Program-made: the position numbers and the translations under genes | Source of the DNA: Siderastrea radians | Lineage: Eukaryota > Cnidaria > Anthozoa > Scleractinia > Rhizangiidae | Direction of reading: 5' to 3' | Assembly (NCBI GenBank): GCA_964017195.1 | Contig: OZ024895.1 | Location: 33,054,893 to 33,118,892, forward strand | Length of the DNA stretch: 64,000 bases | Notes under the pieces: generated by a model | Databases searched by the model: none | What the model was told of the DNA's origin: nothing | The model's input: only the letters and a program-made list of their open reading frames with translations | Part shown: piece by piece, positions 7,744 through 20,275 of the stretch | Layout: every line of letters begins with the position of its first letter | Position numbering within the stretch: the first letter of the stretch is position 1

Positions 7744-10700
7744 TTAAAGAGCGCTTGTCTGTAAAAATCAAACATAACGCGGCAGGGGTGGAAAATTCGA
7801 TTTCTTTCATATTTTAATGTTAGATGGGTTAGGGTATAACTAAAATCACTGGATACTTTTTTTGGTAAAATATCCTTTTATTTCAGAGAAAAATGCAAAA
7901 AACGAAACTCCGTAAAAATCGCCAGTTGAAGCAGTAAATTATTACATCAGTTTGAGGCCTTCTCGTGCAAAAACAAATCCCTCTGTCGTCTTTAAAACAC
8001 TCAAATCAACTTTTGCAATCTCTCAAGAGCTTCAAAAATGATTTTTGGTAAAAACTGCGTTGTTCTTTATGTCTCAAATAATTTAATTTTGAAAGTGTAC
8101 ATTTCTCATGAGGGAAAGTACTTCGTGAATTGAATTATTTTTCACCATGTGCTAAACCTTCAAATCGATTCAGCTTCTGGCTGTTGAATTAAGAAAAGAT
8201 GTTCTCAGGATTGCTGCAAAAATTTCATTGGGCAAATGATTGAGAGCGAGGCGAGAGCTTTTCAAAGTTCGTTAAAATGCAGGTTATTTGACCTTTCCTG
8301 GCAACATACCCTTCGTGAGTCACGCACATATTTTAATATGTTTCGACCCATATGAGATCCAAAACGTCGAACAGAAAAACAGTTCGAAATGCTCTTACCT
8401 CATTTGCTGTAGAGGACAGGTCCAGAGGCCATTTCCGTGTGATTCTCTTGCCGTTTGTCGTATTTTGGTCCTGCTAATGACGTCTAATGAACACCGCTAA
8501 CTTGGTCAATGTGTTGTAAACAGTCGAACAGCTCAACGACACCAACCTTTCTTATAAAGGGTTCGACACCTTTCTGCACTATGGCGTCTTAATCAACAGT
8601 TCAGTTGATTTAATACGAGTGTTGCTCAGTTTGCAGAGCACAAAAGCGTTATATCAGATTTGACTGCTAAATTGGGGCCAAACGTGGATGGCGCCGCGTG
8701 CGTATTCGGTTTGTCGCGCAATGCGTATCAAAGGCATTTTAGGGGGTAGGGGAAGGGCAAAACACAACAATAACATTCAGTGTTAATTGCAGGGATTGTT
8801 CTTGGTTTTAACGGCGTTGTGTGTCTTTCTTACTTATTACCAGTGTTCTTACAACCATTGAAAATTGTATTTGCTACCCTAGTAGTCTGAAACTCAATTG
8901 CAAACGTCAGTACTGATGCTTGCAGCTGAGAGGTGCAAAACAGACCCAACCAACGCAGAAAAGCTACAACTAAAAGGGGCTCCCTTTTGTTAATTGACGA
9001 GTGGGGATTCTACCCATGATCATTGGTGTGCTCTGGTGGTTCTCAGCTAGCACAAGCACAAGGCACAGTTATATCAGGAGTGGAAGTCAGCTCGGTATTG
9101 GATGAAGTTGACGGATGGAGTTTTGGACAGGAAAAGTTCTCTATTCATGACAAATGGGTGCGATCGAAGTTAGTCTACATTAGTGTGTCCTGACAAATGA
9201 GTGGGTTTTCTAACAGCACGCCAGTGCTGTTTGGAGACTGTGGAATATGACACGTAACCACGGTAACAAAAAACGAGGTTTTGTTGCTGAAATCTTACTG
9301 GGACAGGTTCCCAGTGAGTGAGAATTTTCAGAGCAGCCGGCATACTTATAATGGATCTGTGAGTATCGTAACAGAAAAACGTCAAGCCTCTTGCCCTTAA
9401 CTGATAATTCTCGCCACTGGCATCATATTTAAAATCACACCATTCCCAATATAAAATTCACCGATCCATCTTTCACAAATAATCCAGTCTCGCGTTAGAC
9501 CCCTTTTCCCCGAGTGTTCTTACTTTTTTGGGCACTCTCCTTTTCCTTACCGTGGCCCGAGTCCGGGCCCCTTGTGCGGCAGCTTCTGGTCAACACTATT
9601 CCACGTTTTGCACGATGGTTGGGACATTGTCATTGTACTCAAGCGTTCGTTGTGAAAAAAACAGAAAAACAAAAAACCTTGCCGTTCAGCTAAAACTAAG
9701 CTGACTTGTTACTTGTGGTATCAGGCCCGTAGCAAGGCTGGAATGACTGGGGGGGGAGAGCAAATTGGCCTTGTCAAATCCCCCCCACTTGAAAATACAG
9801 ACTCAGATGTATACTAACACTATTCACAATGCCACAGTTTGTGTCCATTTCGTCAAAAAGGACACCTTTATGGAGACATCGTTCGTTGAAAATTGGTCAA
9901 AAAGCTGCTTGCTGTTGGCAACTTCCACCAGATTTATAGCATCAGTTTTAAAAAAGTATCCTTAAAGCTACAAGGTTTGTTGAAATTCAAACATTTCGAC
10001 AGCTAGGCTCTGAATTTCGGACCTGTTTTACCTAGCTCTCGTAAACGTTTACGCAACGTTTGTCACTCGATTGGTGAGATCAATATAGTTTTGTTCTTTA
10101 GACTTGTTTTACAACAATGCACTTAAAGCTTGCATAAATACACAGCGTGAGTCACTCAGCTATAATTAAAGGTATTAATGTCCTTCAATTCAGAAGAAAG
10201 ACATTGTTAAGGAACCTGGGCGACTGAAATGTGCGGTGGGCGAGTAGACTTTTGAAGCCCACTTTCCCAGTGGCTAGTGACTCAAGAGACGTCGAACCCT
10301 GTTAAAGGTTGGGAAATTATAAAGGCTTTTTTTGAACCAGCATTTAAGACTGATTGTTGCACGTTCACTTGTTTTTTGGCTCAATTGTAATGTTTTTTAA
10401 CTTCCAAAAATTCGAGGGGGCTCAAGCCCCTCCTGCCCCTCCTCCTGCTACGGGCCTGTGTATTCCTGGTGCATGAAAGTAAAGGAACAATTTCCGTTTC
10501 ACACTTTCGATAAGTCTAGTGTTGTAACCACAAACTCCGCCGACAAGAAAATGAAACAAACAACAACCGTCTTCTGTGTCACGAGGCAGTTCATGCATGT
10601 ATGTATCATTTGTGAAGAAAAAGAGAGTCCAAGCTCCCCCTCTAAGCCTAAACAATAAGAACAAACTAGTTAGACACATCGCAATTTCCGCAATAAAAAC

Positions 10701-12002
10701 GATTCTAATGTTCTGGACTCGATGTTTTGAAGAAGTTTTTACCTTAAGTTAGTACACGTAACCTTGGTTAGCTTTTTTTTTTCGGGTTCGAACATTGTTA
10801 TTTGCATGCCTACAACTCACCCCGAGGGGTGATTACTTTTTCTGCATTCTGGTAGGGGAGGTTAAGGTGCCTAAATGTACAACTAATTTTGTCTCGTATT
10901 TTTGGTCCATTACTAGTTCTTCCCATTTCTCGACACCTGAGCCGTTTAAAAAACGAGAAGTACAGATTTTGCCCTTCCCCCACCCCCTTAGTACAAATGT
11001 CCATTCCAATGATTTGCATTGCGTGACGCGGCCCTACATAGAACTCTGGCCACGTTAGCGGCGACATGTGTGTTTAGTGATGAAAATCTTTTTGTGCACT
11101 GCCAACTACAAAGCAACACTCACCAGCAACTGAACCGTTGAGTAAGATGTCACAGTGTAGAAAGATGTCAACAGTTTTACAAGAAAGGTTGTTGTTGAGC
11201 ATTTCGATCGTTTTAATACCATACGTTGACCTAGTTAGCGGTATTCGCTGGACGTCATTAGCAGGACCAAAATACGACGAACAGCAAGAGAATCACACGG
11301 AAATGGCCTCTGGACCTGTCCTCTACAGCAAATGAGGCTAGAGCATTTCGAACTGTTTTTCTGTTCGACGTTTTGGATCTCATATGGGTCGAAACATATT
11401 AAAATATGTGCGTGACTCGCGAATGGAATGTTCCCAGGAAGGGTCAAATAACCTGCATTTTAACGAACTTTGAAAAGCTCTCGCGTCGCTCTCAATCATT
11501 TGCCCAAAGAAATTTTTGCAGCAATCCTGAGAACATCTTTTCTTAATTCAACAGCCAGAAGCTGAATCGATTTGAAGGTTTAGCACATGGTGAAAAATAA
11601 TTCAATTCCCGAAGTACTTTTTTTCCTCATGAGAAATGTATGCTTTCAAAATTAGATTATTTGAGACACAAAGAATAACGCAGTTTTTACCGAAAATCAT
11701 TTTTGAAGCTCTTGAGAGATTGCAAAAGTTGATTTGAGTGTTTTAAAGACGACAGAGGGATTTATTTTTGCACGCGAAGGCCTCAAACTGATGTAATAAT
11801 TTACTGCTTCAACTGGCGATTTTTACGGAATTTCGTTATTTGCATTTTTCTCTGAAATAAAAGGATATTTTGCCAAAAAAAGTATCCAGTGATTTTAGTT
11901 ATACCCTAACCTATCTAACATTAAAATATAAAAGAAATCGAATTTTCCACCCTTGCCACGAAAATCTGGTTTTGTCTGATTTTTACAGACAGGCGCTCTT
12001 AA
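7744..12002. mobile_element. TTAA-flanked 4.25-kb non-autonomous element with about 0.9-kb inverted arms
   Basis: The left end (TTAA at 7744, then AGAGCGCTTGTCTGTAAAAA) and the right end (reverse complement, TTAA at 11999-12002) are inverted copies. The arms run about 7748-8640 and 11095-11998 and are strongly similar throughout. The inner 2.4 kb (8640-11095) is different sequence without a recognisable transposase; it contains the hAT-like piece at 9722-10458. It starts only 34 bases from the preceding TTAA element. Small ORFs in the arms are mirrored and not genes. Confidence 0.75.
9722..10458. mobile_element. hAT-like MITE nested in the 4.25-kb element
   Basis: The left end CAGGCCCGTAGCAAGG and the right end CCTGCTACGGGCCTG are inverted repeats of the CAGGGCCGTAGC-type seen in hAT-derived MITEs. 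No clear 8-bp duplication flanks it (TGTGGTAT against TGTATTCC), so the family call rests on the termini. No coding capacity. Confidence 0.5.
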
Positions 12003-13305
12003 GAACATCATCAATCGTATTCAATATAATTTATAAAAGGTCAGTTAACTGTTAACTTTTCATTCATCAGTTAGCTACCAATTTTTTGGCCAAATATCAG
12101 TTAACTACTATTTTTTTGGCCAATTGTCAGTTAACTACTAACCCCATTAGCACCCTCTGATAAGCTAAATTCCTTTTTTTTTCGTGTGTTTTTAGTCATG
12201 TTTTAGCCCCTTTTTTTACTTTTTGATGTGCACATCTCAAAATTATACTGAAACAATTATTCGCCTCAGGCTCAGTAAATACTGGCGAATATTTACTGAG
12301 CCTGAGGCGAATAATTGTTAATTATACTTACTGCAAACATAAAAGGTTTGGCTTTCTTTCCCTAGTGGAAATAACCACAGAACAAAGTGTTTGAAAGTGA
12401 AAGTAAAAAGACGGATAAATTAGTCTTAATCTCCAATTCAAATGCTTTCTCTCGACTTGTAATCTCGCATTTTATTTCCCTTTCAAATGCAAATCTAAAG
12501 CCATCACCAAGAAATATAAGCTCAGCGTGCGAGCTTTGATCATATCTTATCCAGGACTGAAACTTTTTAACTGTTGTACTACGACCATGTGCGTACTTTG
12601 ATGTCTTGTTATCATTGGAAGATGTACACGAAGAAAATTAAAAGTTAGGAACACCCAATAAAATTAAGCAATCAATAAACCTTCAACACAATATAATAAA
12701 ACACTGTTATTATTGTTTAAAAAAAATGCGTCGGTCGGGGGATGGGAAACATTTTTATCAACCTCCCCCCCCCCCCCCCCTCACTTTCTAACGAAACAGC
12801 GTGAACTCCATGTGCCTTAAGCTACAAATCAGCCTAACGCACCTTGGGCTGCCTATGTGATCCTTTGTGAGGCTAGCTTATGTATAACGTGTGGACAAAG
12901 GGACCCCATCAGAAACCCTAACCGGTGGGTCCCAATTTAGCCTTCTGGGGCCTTCCCAGCCCCTAAAATAGGACCGTGTTGGCCTTACTTATGAAAAGCA
13001 GTTTATCCCCCGAAAATAGTATTCTATTTACACCGGTCTTACCAGCACTCCTTTAAGTAATGGGGATCTGGCGGCCACATCGCTGAACTGATACATGACC
13101 AGGCAACTACAGGAAACAACACCCCCAAAACCAAAAAGCACCCAAAACTCAAAACGCGTCAAGCCCAAAAGCACCAAAACCGCGAGATACCCAAACTGAA
13201 AATGAACCCAAGCTCAAAAACGAGGCACACGAGACCTAGCACAACGGCCCAAAATTAGGAACAAAAAGTGAATTCCGTAAAACGAAGAGATACCACAAAA
13301 CCAAG
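12003..13305. other. Stretch without recognised genes
   Basis: Apart from the hairpin at 12252-12319, a repeated TCAGTTAACTACTA motif (about 12040-12140) and a poly-C run near 12766-12780, I see no gene, RNA or mobile-element signature. Confidence 0.5.
12252..12319. repeat. Perfect 30-bp inverted repeat with 8-base loop
   Basis: The arms 12252-12281 and 12290-12319 (beginning AACAATTATTCGCCTCAGG) are exact reverse complements around the loop CTGGCGAA. It stands in AT-rich sequence with no adjacent gene and may be a short hairpin MITE or a remnant of one. Confidence 0.85.
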
Positions 13306-13970
13306 AAAAAAGCCGAAATAATCTTGTAACAAAGGATGAAGCCTCTTGGGCGTTCTAAACAGGCAATGACAATGGAAAGTGCAAAGTAAAACGTCGCGAG
13401 GAACAGACTGATAAATTATAAATGTTTCTTGTGGACCGGAAAAAGCGTGTGTAATAGATAAGCAAAGCATAAAGGAAACAGCAAACAAGACACTACGAGA
13501 ACCAAAATAAAACCCGATTAATCTTGTGAGAGAGCAGAAGCCTTTAGGGCCTGCTCAAATAAAAACAATGGAAAGAATATGAAAATATGTTAGAGGAAAA
13601 AATAAAAGCCCAATTACATCTCGCGAGAGAGCAGAAGCCTTTTGGGCCTCGTCCAATACAAAAAAAAAAAGGAAAAGAAAAGAAAAAAAACGAAAGTTTT
13701 TGCAAACAACCAACAACTACGTAACGAGGAGCAAAATCCTTTTGGGCCAGCCTTGCTGAAAAAAAAGCAAACAAAGGCCTATGCAAACTACAAACAAAAT
13801 TCGTCACGAGGTACAAAATGAAAGCCAATTACATCTTGTGAGAGAGCAGAAGCCTTTTAAGCCTGCTCAAATAAAGGCACATGCAAACAACAAATCGTAA
13901 CGAGCAACAAAATAAAAGCCAATTAATCTCGTGACAAAGCAGAAGCCTTTTGGGCCAGCAACAGCATATG
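13306..13970. repeat. Diverged tandem repeat, about 100-bp unit, six copies
   Basis: Units contain AATTAATCTCGTGA...GAGCAGAAGCC followed by TTTTGGGCC. They start near 13310, 13505, 13605, 13715, 13815 and 13910 with variable spacers. Open frames across them follow the repeat and are not conserved between units. Confidence 0.65.
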
Positions 13971-14103
13971 CAAATAACAACATCTTATGCCGGAAAGTAC
14001 ATGAAATAAACATGGGCTATGAGGCAAAAAGTTATAAAACATCTCATGCTGGAAATATTAAACTGAACACCGGCCATGAGGCAACAATTCATAAAAATTA
14101 TAA

Positions 14104-14450
14104 AAATGGAGCCACTGCCACTCAGAACACGCTCGACAGAGTCAGGAAACAAAAATTTTCGCCAAACAATTTCTGCTCTGGAGCCACATAATATATTGAC
14201 AAGGCCAGGAAGCAATAGATTTAGCGAAATTGAGCCCCTACTACTAGGTACACGCTCGACAGAGTCAGGAAACACAAATTACCGTAGAACAACTTCTGCT
14301 CTGGAGCCACATAACGTACTGACAAGGCCAGGGAACATTAATAAGACTTAGCGAAATTGAGCCCTTGCTACTAGTACAAGCTCGACAGAGTCAGGAAACA
14401 AAAAATTGCCGTGAAACAAAACTTCTGTTCTGGAGCCACAGAACTAACAA
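14104..14450. repeat. Tandem repeat, about 120-bp unit, three copies
   Basis: Units carry ACGCTCGACAGAGTCAGGAA, then ACTTCTGCTCTGGAGCCACA, then GACAAGGCCAGG. Copies begin near 14107, 14230 and 14355; the last is truncated. Confidence 0.75.
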
Positions 14451-17090
14451 GACAGCATAATGAACGAACTCTATGAAATAGTGGGAAATGCGGGCACGCG
14501 GTGTGATAAAATATTAAAGAAAGGATATTTACCTGACCAGGTGTAAAACGTTGAAAAACATGTAAAAAAAAAGCGGCTGAAAGAAATTAAATGCCCACGG
14601 ACTTATACGCATGAAGAGTGAACAAATTCCTGTCATCCCCTGAGCCCGGCAAAGGAAAAAGTAGAGGCTGATTTGCTGCACTGGATATGGAAAACGGAAA
14701 ACCCTGTCGAGAAGATTATAGCCTGAAAGACAAAAAATACGGCATAAGAACAACGACAGGAATTGCGGCTCAGGGGTGGACAGTTTTGCACGCCAGTAAT
14801 CCGACAGGGAATTAGACTCCCTTGCAAAACTATCATCCCAGGAGTGACAGCAGAGAACGAACACAGATGAATAGAAAAGAATGATAACGCAAGCAAAGAA
14901 TGCAAAGTAGAAGGCAGATACTAACCTCAAAGTAGGGAAAAGTTGAACGAAGCATCGACCACGTGGAAACGGTTTAGACAGCTGCGACAAACATACTTAC
15001 CGACTACATAGCTGAAAAGAAATGTCTGGAAATTTGGAGATAAATAAAATAAAAGCTAAAAACAAAAAGTAGAAGCTAGAACGAAACTGCGAAGGGGTGG
15101 AGGGGAGAAAAGGTGTTGGTAAGTACGTTTAATAAAGCTATGAAGAACCGGACGTGTCTTCTATCGAAATGACAATGAATTCTGTGCGTATGTCTCTCTT
15201 ATACTCGCTTGGGTAAGACCGCTGTAAATAGTACTGTATTTTACCCATGAAGAGGCCCCATTTTGGGGGGGGAGGGAGAAAATAGGGTCTGTTCAATTTA
15301 CAGTGTGTGTAATCGAGCCGTTGTACGAATGTCAGGAACATGGTAAAATTTCCCTTTTTGTACCGATTCTCAGGGTGATGCAAACAGTTTCTAGGACTGG
15401 CAAAGCTATAGTTTTTATAAAGCAAAGTAAGCAACCTTAGCTAATTGAAGCTAATTCCGTTTACGTTTTTGATGCAATAAATAAATAAATAAATAAATAA
15501 GAAAATAAATAAATAAATAAACAACCAATCGAACGAACGAACGAACGCACGAATTCAGTTGACAAATTTTCTATAGTATGCTCAAGCGCAAAAACAATCG
15601 TCGACTACCTGAAACCAAATTGGTTCCTTGAATCACTTAGTTATTCCAAACAAACGTCGAATACTCCCAGAGGTTTGCATGAGAATTCTCCTCCAAATGC
15701 GGTGAGAAATGTAAGAGTTTCTGACTCGTGGATCAAACCACGAATGTTCTAAGTGTCGTGAACATGGGGATTTTATGGTATGCGTCAATTACCAAACCAA
15801 AATACTTTTCTAAATCGCTTTGCAATTTCAAACAAATATCTAGTACTTCCAGAATGTTTGAATGTGTCTTTCCGTCTAAATCCTAAGAAAATTTTGGACT
15901 GCCGGGCATTAAGTCTTGAAAGATGCGTACCCGGCTGCCGGGCCGATCTAGACACTGCCAAAAGAAAATCGTACAACATTTTCCAAGACGCTTGCCCGTT
16001 CAAAATCACACCTGAATGATCACGTCAGAAACCTTCACCTTCGTAATCGGACCGACAAATTTCTGCAATGAACAGACGACAAAAGCGTGCGGTTGCGGTA
16101 GCCTTGGCCTCTAGCCCAACCCTGTCACAGAGACCATTTAAAAAAAATTCTTAACTTAGACAAAGTATTTCAACTTAATTCTCTCTCTTTTATTTTAATA
16201 AATTTTTTTAAATATTTGTTAGCCTTAGTTACACGGTTCGATTGGAAACCATGTAATATCGACTTCTGCCGTGTTTTGACATATTACAGAGCCTTCGCAT
16301 TCGTTTCTTCAGTTGCTGATACATGTATCAAATCATACTTGTTAGCATGATGGGTAACATTCCTCTATCAACTCATGTCGGCCTTAAAAAAACTGACTAA
16401 TATTACAAATGCATGACCTGTTTGCTTCTTCTGGCCTGACATGTTGCGACGTCAATCTAATAACAGCTATAATTATCATGTAAATGCCAACATCTAATGA
16501 AGCACGCCAGCAAAGTAAGCAAAATGTCTTTTCAATGCAATTTTTATCTGATCGATTTTCCCCATATGTAAAAGGGACCTTTCGAAAGCATGAGGGCAAG
16601 TCGTCAAATCACTTAAAAAGTGAATTCACGTTCTTATAAACTTCTTTAAGATTATTCCAACCCGTTAAATTTGTTTCTGTAGCTTAACACGCAGGCTGAA
16701 TTAGTTAGGACACTACGACGCTCACGTTCGGAAAGAGAGGAATTATATCACCGTCCTGTTTTCACGTTTTTCATAAAACGTTGAATTTGGCCATTGACAA
16801 ATATGTACCAAATCGTCAAAGTACGTGCAGAGCCATTTTCTTGGACATAAAACCCCCTTGCTTTTTGACGTTCTCACTGTTGTCGCCATCCTTGTTTCGT
16901 AAGCTCTCTAAGGCCAATTAGGACGATATTAGGGGTTGCTCTAAATCGCGTCTAACGGATCAACATACAATTTTGCCTTGAGTGTAGTTTGCGGTAAAAT
17001 TTAATTTCAATTTTCCTCCGTTTTCCCTCTTCACTGGAGAAAAAAGGCATCAAATTTCACGCCGGCAATATATGGCAGTTTAGGCCCCAA
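14451..17090. other. Stretch without recognised genes
   Basis: Only an AAAT/ACGA-type microsatellite at about 15477-15552 stands out. A 153-codon ORF on the minus strand (14529-14990) is hydrophobic and Phe-rich with no family signature, and I do not call it a gene. Confidence 0.45.
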
Positions 17091-17360
17091 ATAAAGAGCA
17101 GACCTGCACCGGTCCAAAGCGGCTCTGTGATTGGCTGGTTAGCGAGAACAATAGAATATTTTTTTTCACGAAATGATGTAGTACATGTGTTGTTGATTAT
17201 TTCACATTGGCTTTGAAGTCGACTTCTTTGTTTTATTAGTAAATCTACTATTAGGTCCCCTTTCTTCATATATCACATCATTTCGTGCAAAGTGTCCTAT
17301 TCTTCTCGCTAACAAGCCAGTCATAGTGCCGCTTTCGATCGGTGCAGGGAGACCTGTTCC
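17091..17360. repeat. Imperfect fold-back repeat (MITE-like), arms about 95 bp
   Basis: The left arm (about 17091-17185, GCGGCTCTGTGATTGGCTGG then CACGAAATGATGTAGTA) is matched in inverse by the right arm (about 17258-17360). About 70 unpaired bases separate them. No gene. Confidence 0.6.
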
Positions 17361-17412
17361 TTAAGAACGAGAATACCCCAAACCAAAACAAAGGATCGTG
17401 TCAGTTGAACCT

Positions 17413-17822
17413 CTGAGTTCTACCGGCTGTACCGAGTGTGCCGAGCGTACCGGCTGTACCGAGTGTACCGGTTGTACCGGTTGTGCTGAGTGTACCGAGT
17501 GTACCAAGTGTACCGGTTGTAAAGAGTGTACCAAGTGTACCGGCTGTACCGAGTGTACCGAGTGTACCGGCTGTACCGAGTGTTCCGAATGTACCGGCTG
17601 TACCGAGTGTACCGAGTGTACCGGCTGTACCGAGTGTACCGAGTGTACCGAGTGTACCGGTTGTACCGAGTGTACCGGTTGTAAAGAGTGTACCGAGTGT
17701 ACCGGCTGTACCGAGTGCACCGAGTGCACCGAGTGTACCGAGTGTACCGAATGTACCGAGTGTACTGGCTGAACCGAGTGTACCGAGTGTACCGGCTGTA
17801 CGGAGTGTACCGAGTGTACCAG
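17413..17822 (+). repeat. Minisatellite of 9-bp units (TGTACCGAG / TGTACCGGC)
   Basis: About 45 units of TGTACCGAG or its variants TGTACCGGC and TGTACCGGT cover 410 bases. Because the unit is a multiple of three, two forward frames and the reverse stay open, giving Cys-Thr-Glu/Gly, Val-Pro-Ser and Val-His-Ser repeats of about 120-130 residues. No splice-linked exons, promoter or signal peptide point to translation, so I record it as repeat DNA. Confidence 0.85.
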
Positions 17823-18630
17823 TTTTTTAATAGACAGTAAAGAGGAATTTCCTTTTATCGTTTGAAAATTTCGATGGAAAAGAATTGCCTAAGTGATACC
17901 CTGGAAAAGCCACAAACGTAATAATTGGTCACAAATGTAACTAAATCTTCAAATGTAAGAACGGCTGACCACAAATTTAATAAAGCCCTCAAAACCGGTG
18001 CGAGACCATTAAGCGCTTTGTATGTTGTAACCTAAATTTTGAAGTCAATGCGATATTTGATGGGGAGTGAATGCAGATCAGAAAAAAGAGTGAGTGTGCT
18101 ACTTGAACTTTCAACTATAGCGTAGTGAGTTGCGGCTACAGTGAATGATGGGGGGGAACCAAGGTCTTGTTTTCCTTTCAGATGACGTTTTGGACCCATT
18201 AATTCCCCATTTCAAAGCATCCTGTTATGTCATGTGTAACGGACACTTAAGGGACGCAAAAGTGATAATCATGTTCAGGAAGATCAGAGGTACAACTCAT
18301 CGATGTTCTTATTTGTTACTGTAGAGCAAGATCCAAAGGAAAATAGACCTATTAAGTCTTAAAGAACGTTTTGAGGTTCGCCTAAACACTTTCGCTGCGA
18401 AAGTCGAGTTTTGTCGACATTTAGACGAGTAGACATTAAACCACTTGTGATGTCATCATTTTTGACGTGACCAGATTGTTTTGATAAGCAGCTAACACAG
18501 CAAGGGCAGATCCATTCACAAGTGTGTCCATTTTCAACATCAACCAAATTCTGGCAAAGCTATTCCAGAAAAACGTGTCCAATTTTGGGTGCAAAATTGG
18601 TGGTAAAATAGGCCAAGCCACCTATAGTTG
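17823..18630. other. Stretch without recognised genes
   Basis: AT-rich. The right part directly follows, on the minus strand, the end of the DIRS-like fragment and may be its decayed continuation, but no catalytic recombinase motif could be identified. Confidence 0.4.
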
Positions 18631-18631
18631 A

Positions 18632-19390
18632 TCAATGTTCCACTTCCAGGTTTTTTGAAGGGCTGAGGCCAAAACGTTTCCATTGGATAGGAAGGGGATA
18701 AAAGGTACTGGTAACCTTAGCAACATCCCAAGTTGACGAATAACGCGGAAGTTGAGTTCTGAGGTGGTAATTTTTTTTGAGAAGCCTGGCCATGAGTGGG
18801 TGTGAACGAACAGCATCATTGTTGACCGGGTATAAGGTTGAAGAAAGAGCTGACCGATATGTATTTGACTGTACTTTAGCCTTTACCGTAGGCATATCAT
18901 TGTGACAGAAAATATACTACCTCACTTACAGTTGCTTGAAGTAAATCAATTCTCTCCTTTGCTCACACCAGCAACACCATTTCTTCAAAGCTGAGTTGTA
19001 CTGTTTATCAGTCCCAGGGGGCCATGAGGCACTGATGATCTTGGTTGCTTCATCAGAAAAGCCACTGTCTGCATGTGATCTCCAGATAACTTCCATGCAA
19101 GCTGTGTTTCAAGGGATGAAGCTGACTTTGAGGCAATGTAAGAAGATTGTCTTTCCGAGGCGATAGGATTGGATGATCTGTCAGAAGTTGCAAAAGCATG
19201 GGATATCAGTTGCCCACACTGGAGCAATGAGAACCACTAGAGGCTTGTCACTGCATATTTTTGACAAAGCTTGGAGGAAACGCATAACATTTCAAATTAG
19301 CCAAGGACTTTGGACGTTCAAGCCGCCAAACTTGGTGCCTTTTCCAGAAATCTATCTGGGAACAATTTGTCATAGCAATTCCTTTGACGT
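18632..19390 (-). pseudogene. DIRS-like retrotransposon fragment: end of RNase H region and tyrosine-recombinase N-terminal part
   Basis: Minus-strand reading with several frameshifts and stops. From upstream to downstream it shows YAFPP at about 19295, VVLIAPVWATDIP (about 19225-19190), a GFSDEATKII...QYNSALKKW stretch (about 19060-18970), and YRSALSSTLYP...HPLMARLLKK...RYSSTWDV (about 18860-18730). These are landmarks of DIRS-type elements between RNase H and the recombinase core-binding domain (family knowledge). The catalytic recombinase residues are not found. The element is on the same strand and in the correct order relative to the RNase H fragment at 27.1-27.5 kb. Confidence 0.65.
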
Positions 19391-19479
19391 TACCAAGGCA
19401 AACACTTTTTGACAGGCGGTTTTTTTTTTCAGAATTTTGAATTTCTCTCTTTTTGATAAAAATTTATTACCGTATTTTC

Positions 19480-19695
19480 TCGATTTTCTCGCCGAAACCC
19501 GAATAAACGCCGGTTTCAAATAAACGCTGGGTCTATAGGGCCAAGTTTAAAATAAACGCCCCCTGCGTTTATTCGGGGTCCCGGCGTTTATTTGAGGTCC
19601 CAGCGTTTATTTGAGGTCCAGGGGTTTATTTGAGGTCCCAGCGTTCATTTGAGGTCCAGGGGTTTATTTGAGGTCCTGGCGTTTATTCCAGATGG
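19480..19695. repeat. GGCGTTTATTTGAGGTC repeat cluster
   Basis: Five or more short units of GCGTTTATTTGAGGTCC, preceded by inverted units AATAAACGCC. The inverse arrangement is found at 26745-26836. These form the subterminal repeats of the candidate insertion, or a short MITE on their own. Confidence 0.7.
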
Positions 19696-20055
19696 GTATG
19701 GATTATGTGTCGTAATTGCATACTAGTTCTCTTTCTATCTTTTTAATCGAATTTATACATTGATATTCAAACCTTAAAGGTGAAATAAACCAAAATTTCG
19801 ACATTTTTTCTTTCAATCCAATTTCCTTGTTATGTGTTGATTAAGTATCAAATAAACATATTCTGAAGTTTCAAGTCAATTGGACTTGGGATCACAGAGA
19901 TAATGGAACGTGAAAAGTGCTACTTTTTGGCCCTCGTAATCGTAGAGTGGTCGGGAAAGTTGTCAGTAAATTGTCGGAAATAACACTAGTGACGTCACTG
20001 TTGGCGAGCTGGAAAATTGCGGGGATTCGAAGTGTGGGGACTTGAGTGGAAAATC

Positions 20056-20275
20056 ATGGTGTTTTGTGCTGCTATTAAAGAGTAAAGTAAGTACTTTTAA
20101 GTTCCCAGAAGATCCAAAACTGCCTCAAGAATGGCTCAAAGAATGAAATGAAGATCGTTTCAACCTACAAAACATTCACTCGTCTATGCAGACCAGTTTA
20201 CACCACACAAAATTTTGGATTTATCAACTGAGTTGACAAGGTAGATTGGCCACCGTAAAGAGATTGTCTACACCA
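20056..20275 (+). pseudogene. THAP-domain pseudogene
   Basis: ATG GTG TTT TGT GCT at 20056 gives MVFCAA. After a stop and a frame change, TFKFPEDPKLPQEWLKE (about 20092-20145) fits the THAP signature FPxDPxLxxxW. A later frame gives LCRPVYTTQNFGF, resembling the Cys and QNF-type end of the C2CH zinc module. Stops at several points make it non-functional. THAP is a DNA-binding domain found in P-element transposases and many cnidarian mobile elements. No transposase domain was found downstream. Confidence 0.5.

Noticed and set aside
7295..7747. 150-codon ORF in the fold-back element
   Set aside because: It lies in one arm of a palindrome, is mirrored in the other arm in pieces, and has no domain.
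14529..14990. 153-codon minus-strand hydrophobic ORF
   Set aside because: No signal of conservation, splice context or known domain; Phe/Leu richness follows from A-rich plus-strand sequence.
17413..17822. CRISPR array
   Set aside because: Uniform tandem units without spacers in a eukaryotic sequence; likewise the 40-bp minisatellite at 37.6-39.3 kb has no unique spacers.
17361..17830. Three 120-130-codon ORFs on both strands as genes
   Set aside because: A 9-bp repeat without stops keeps frames open by itself; no promoter, signal peptide or exon link was found.
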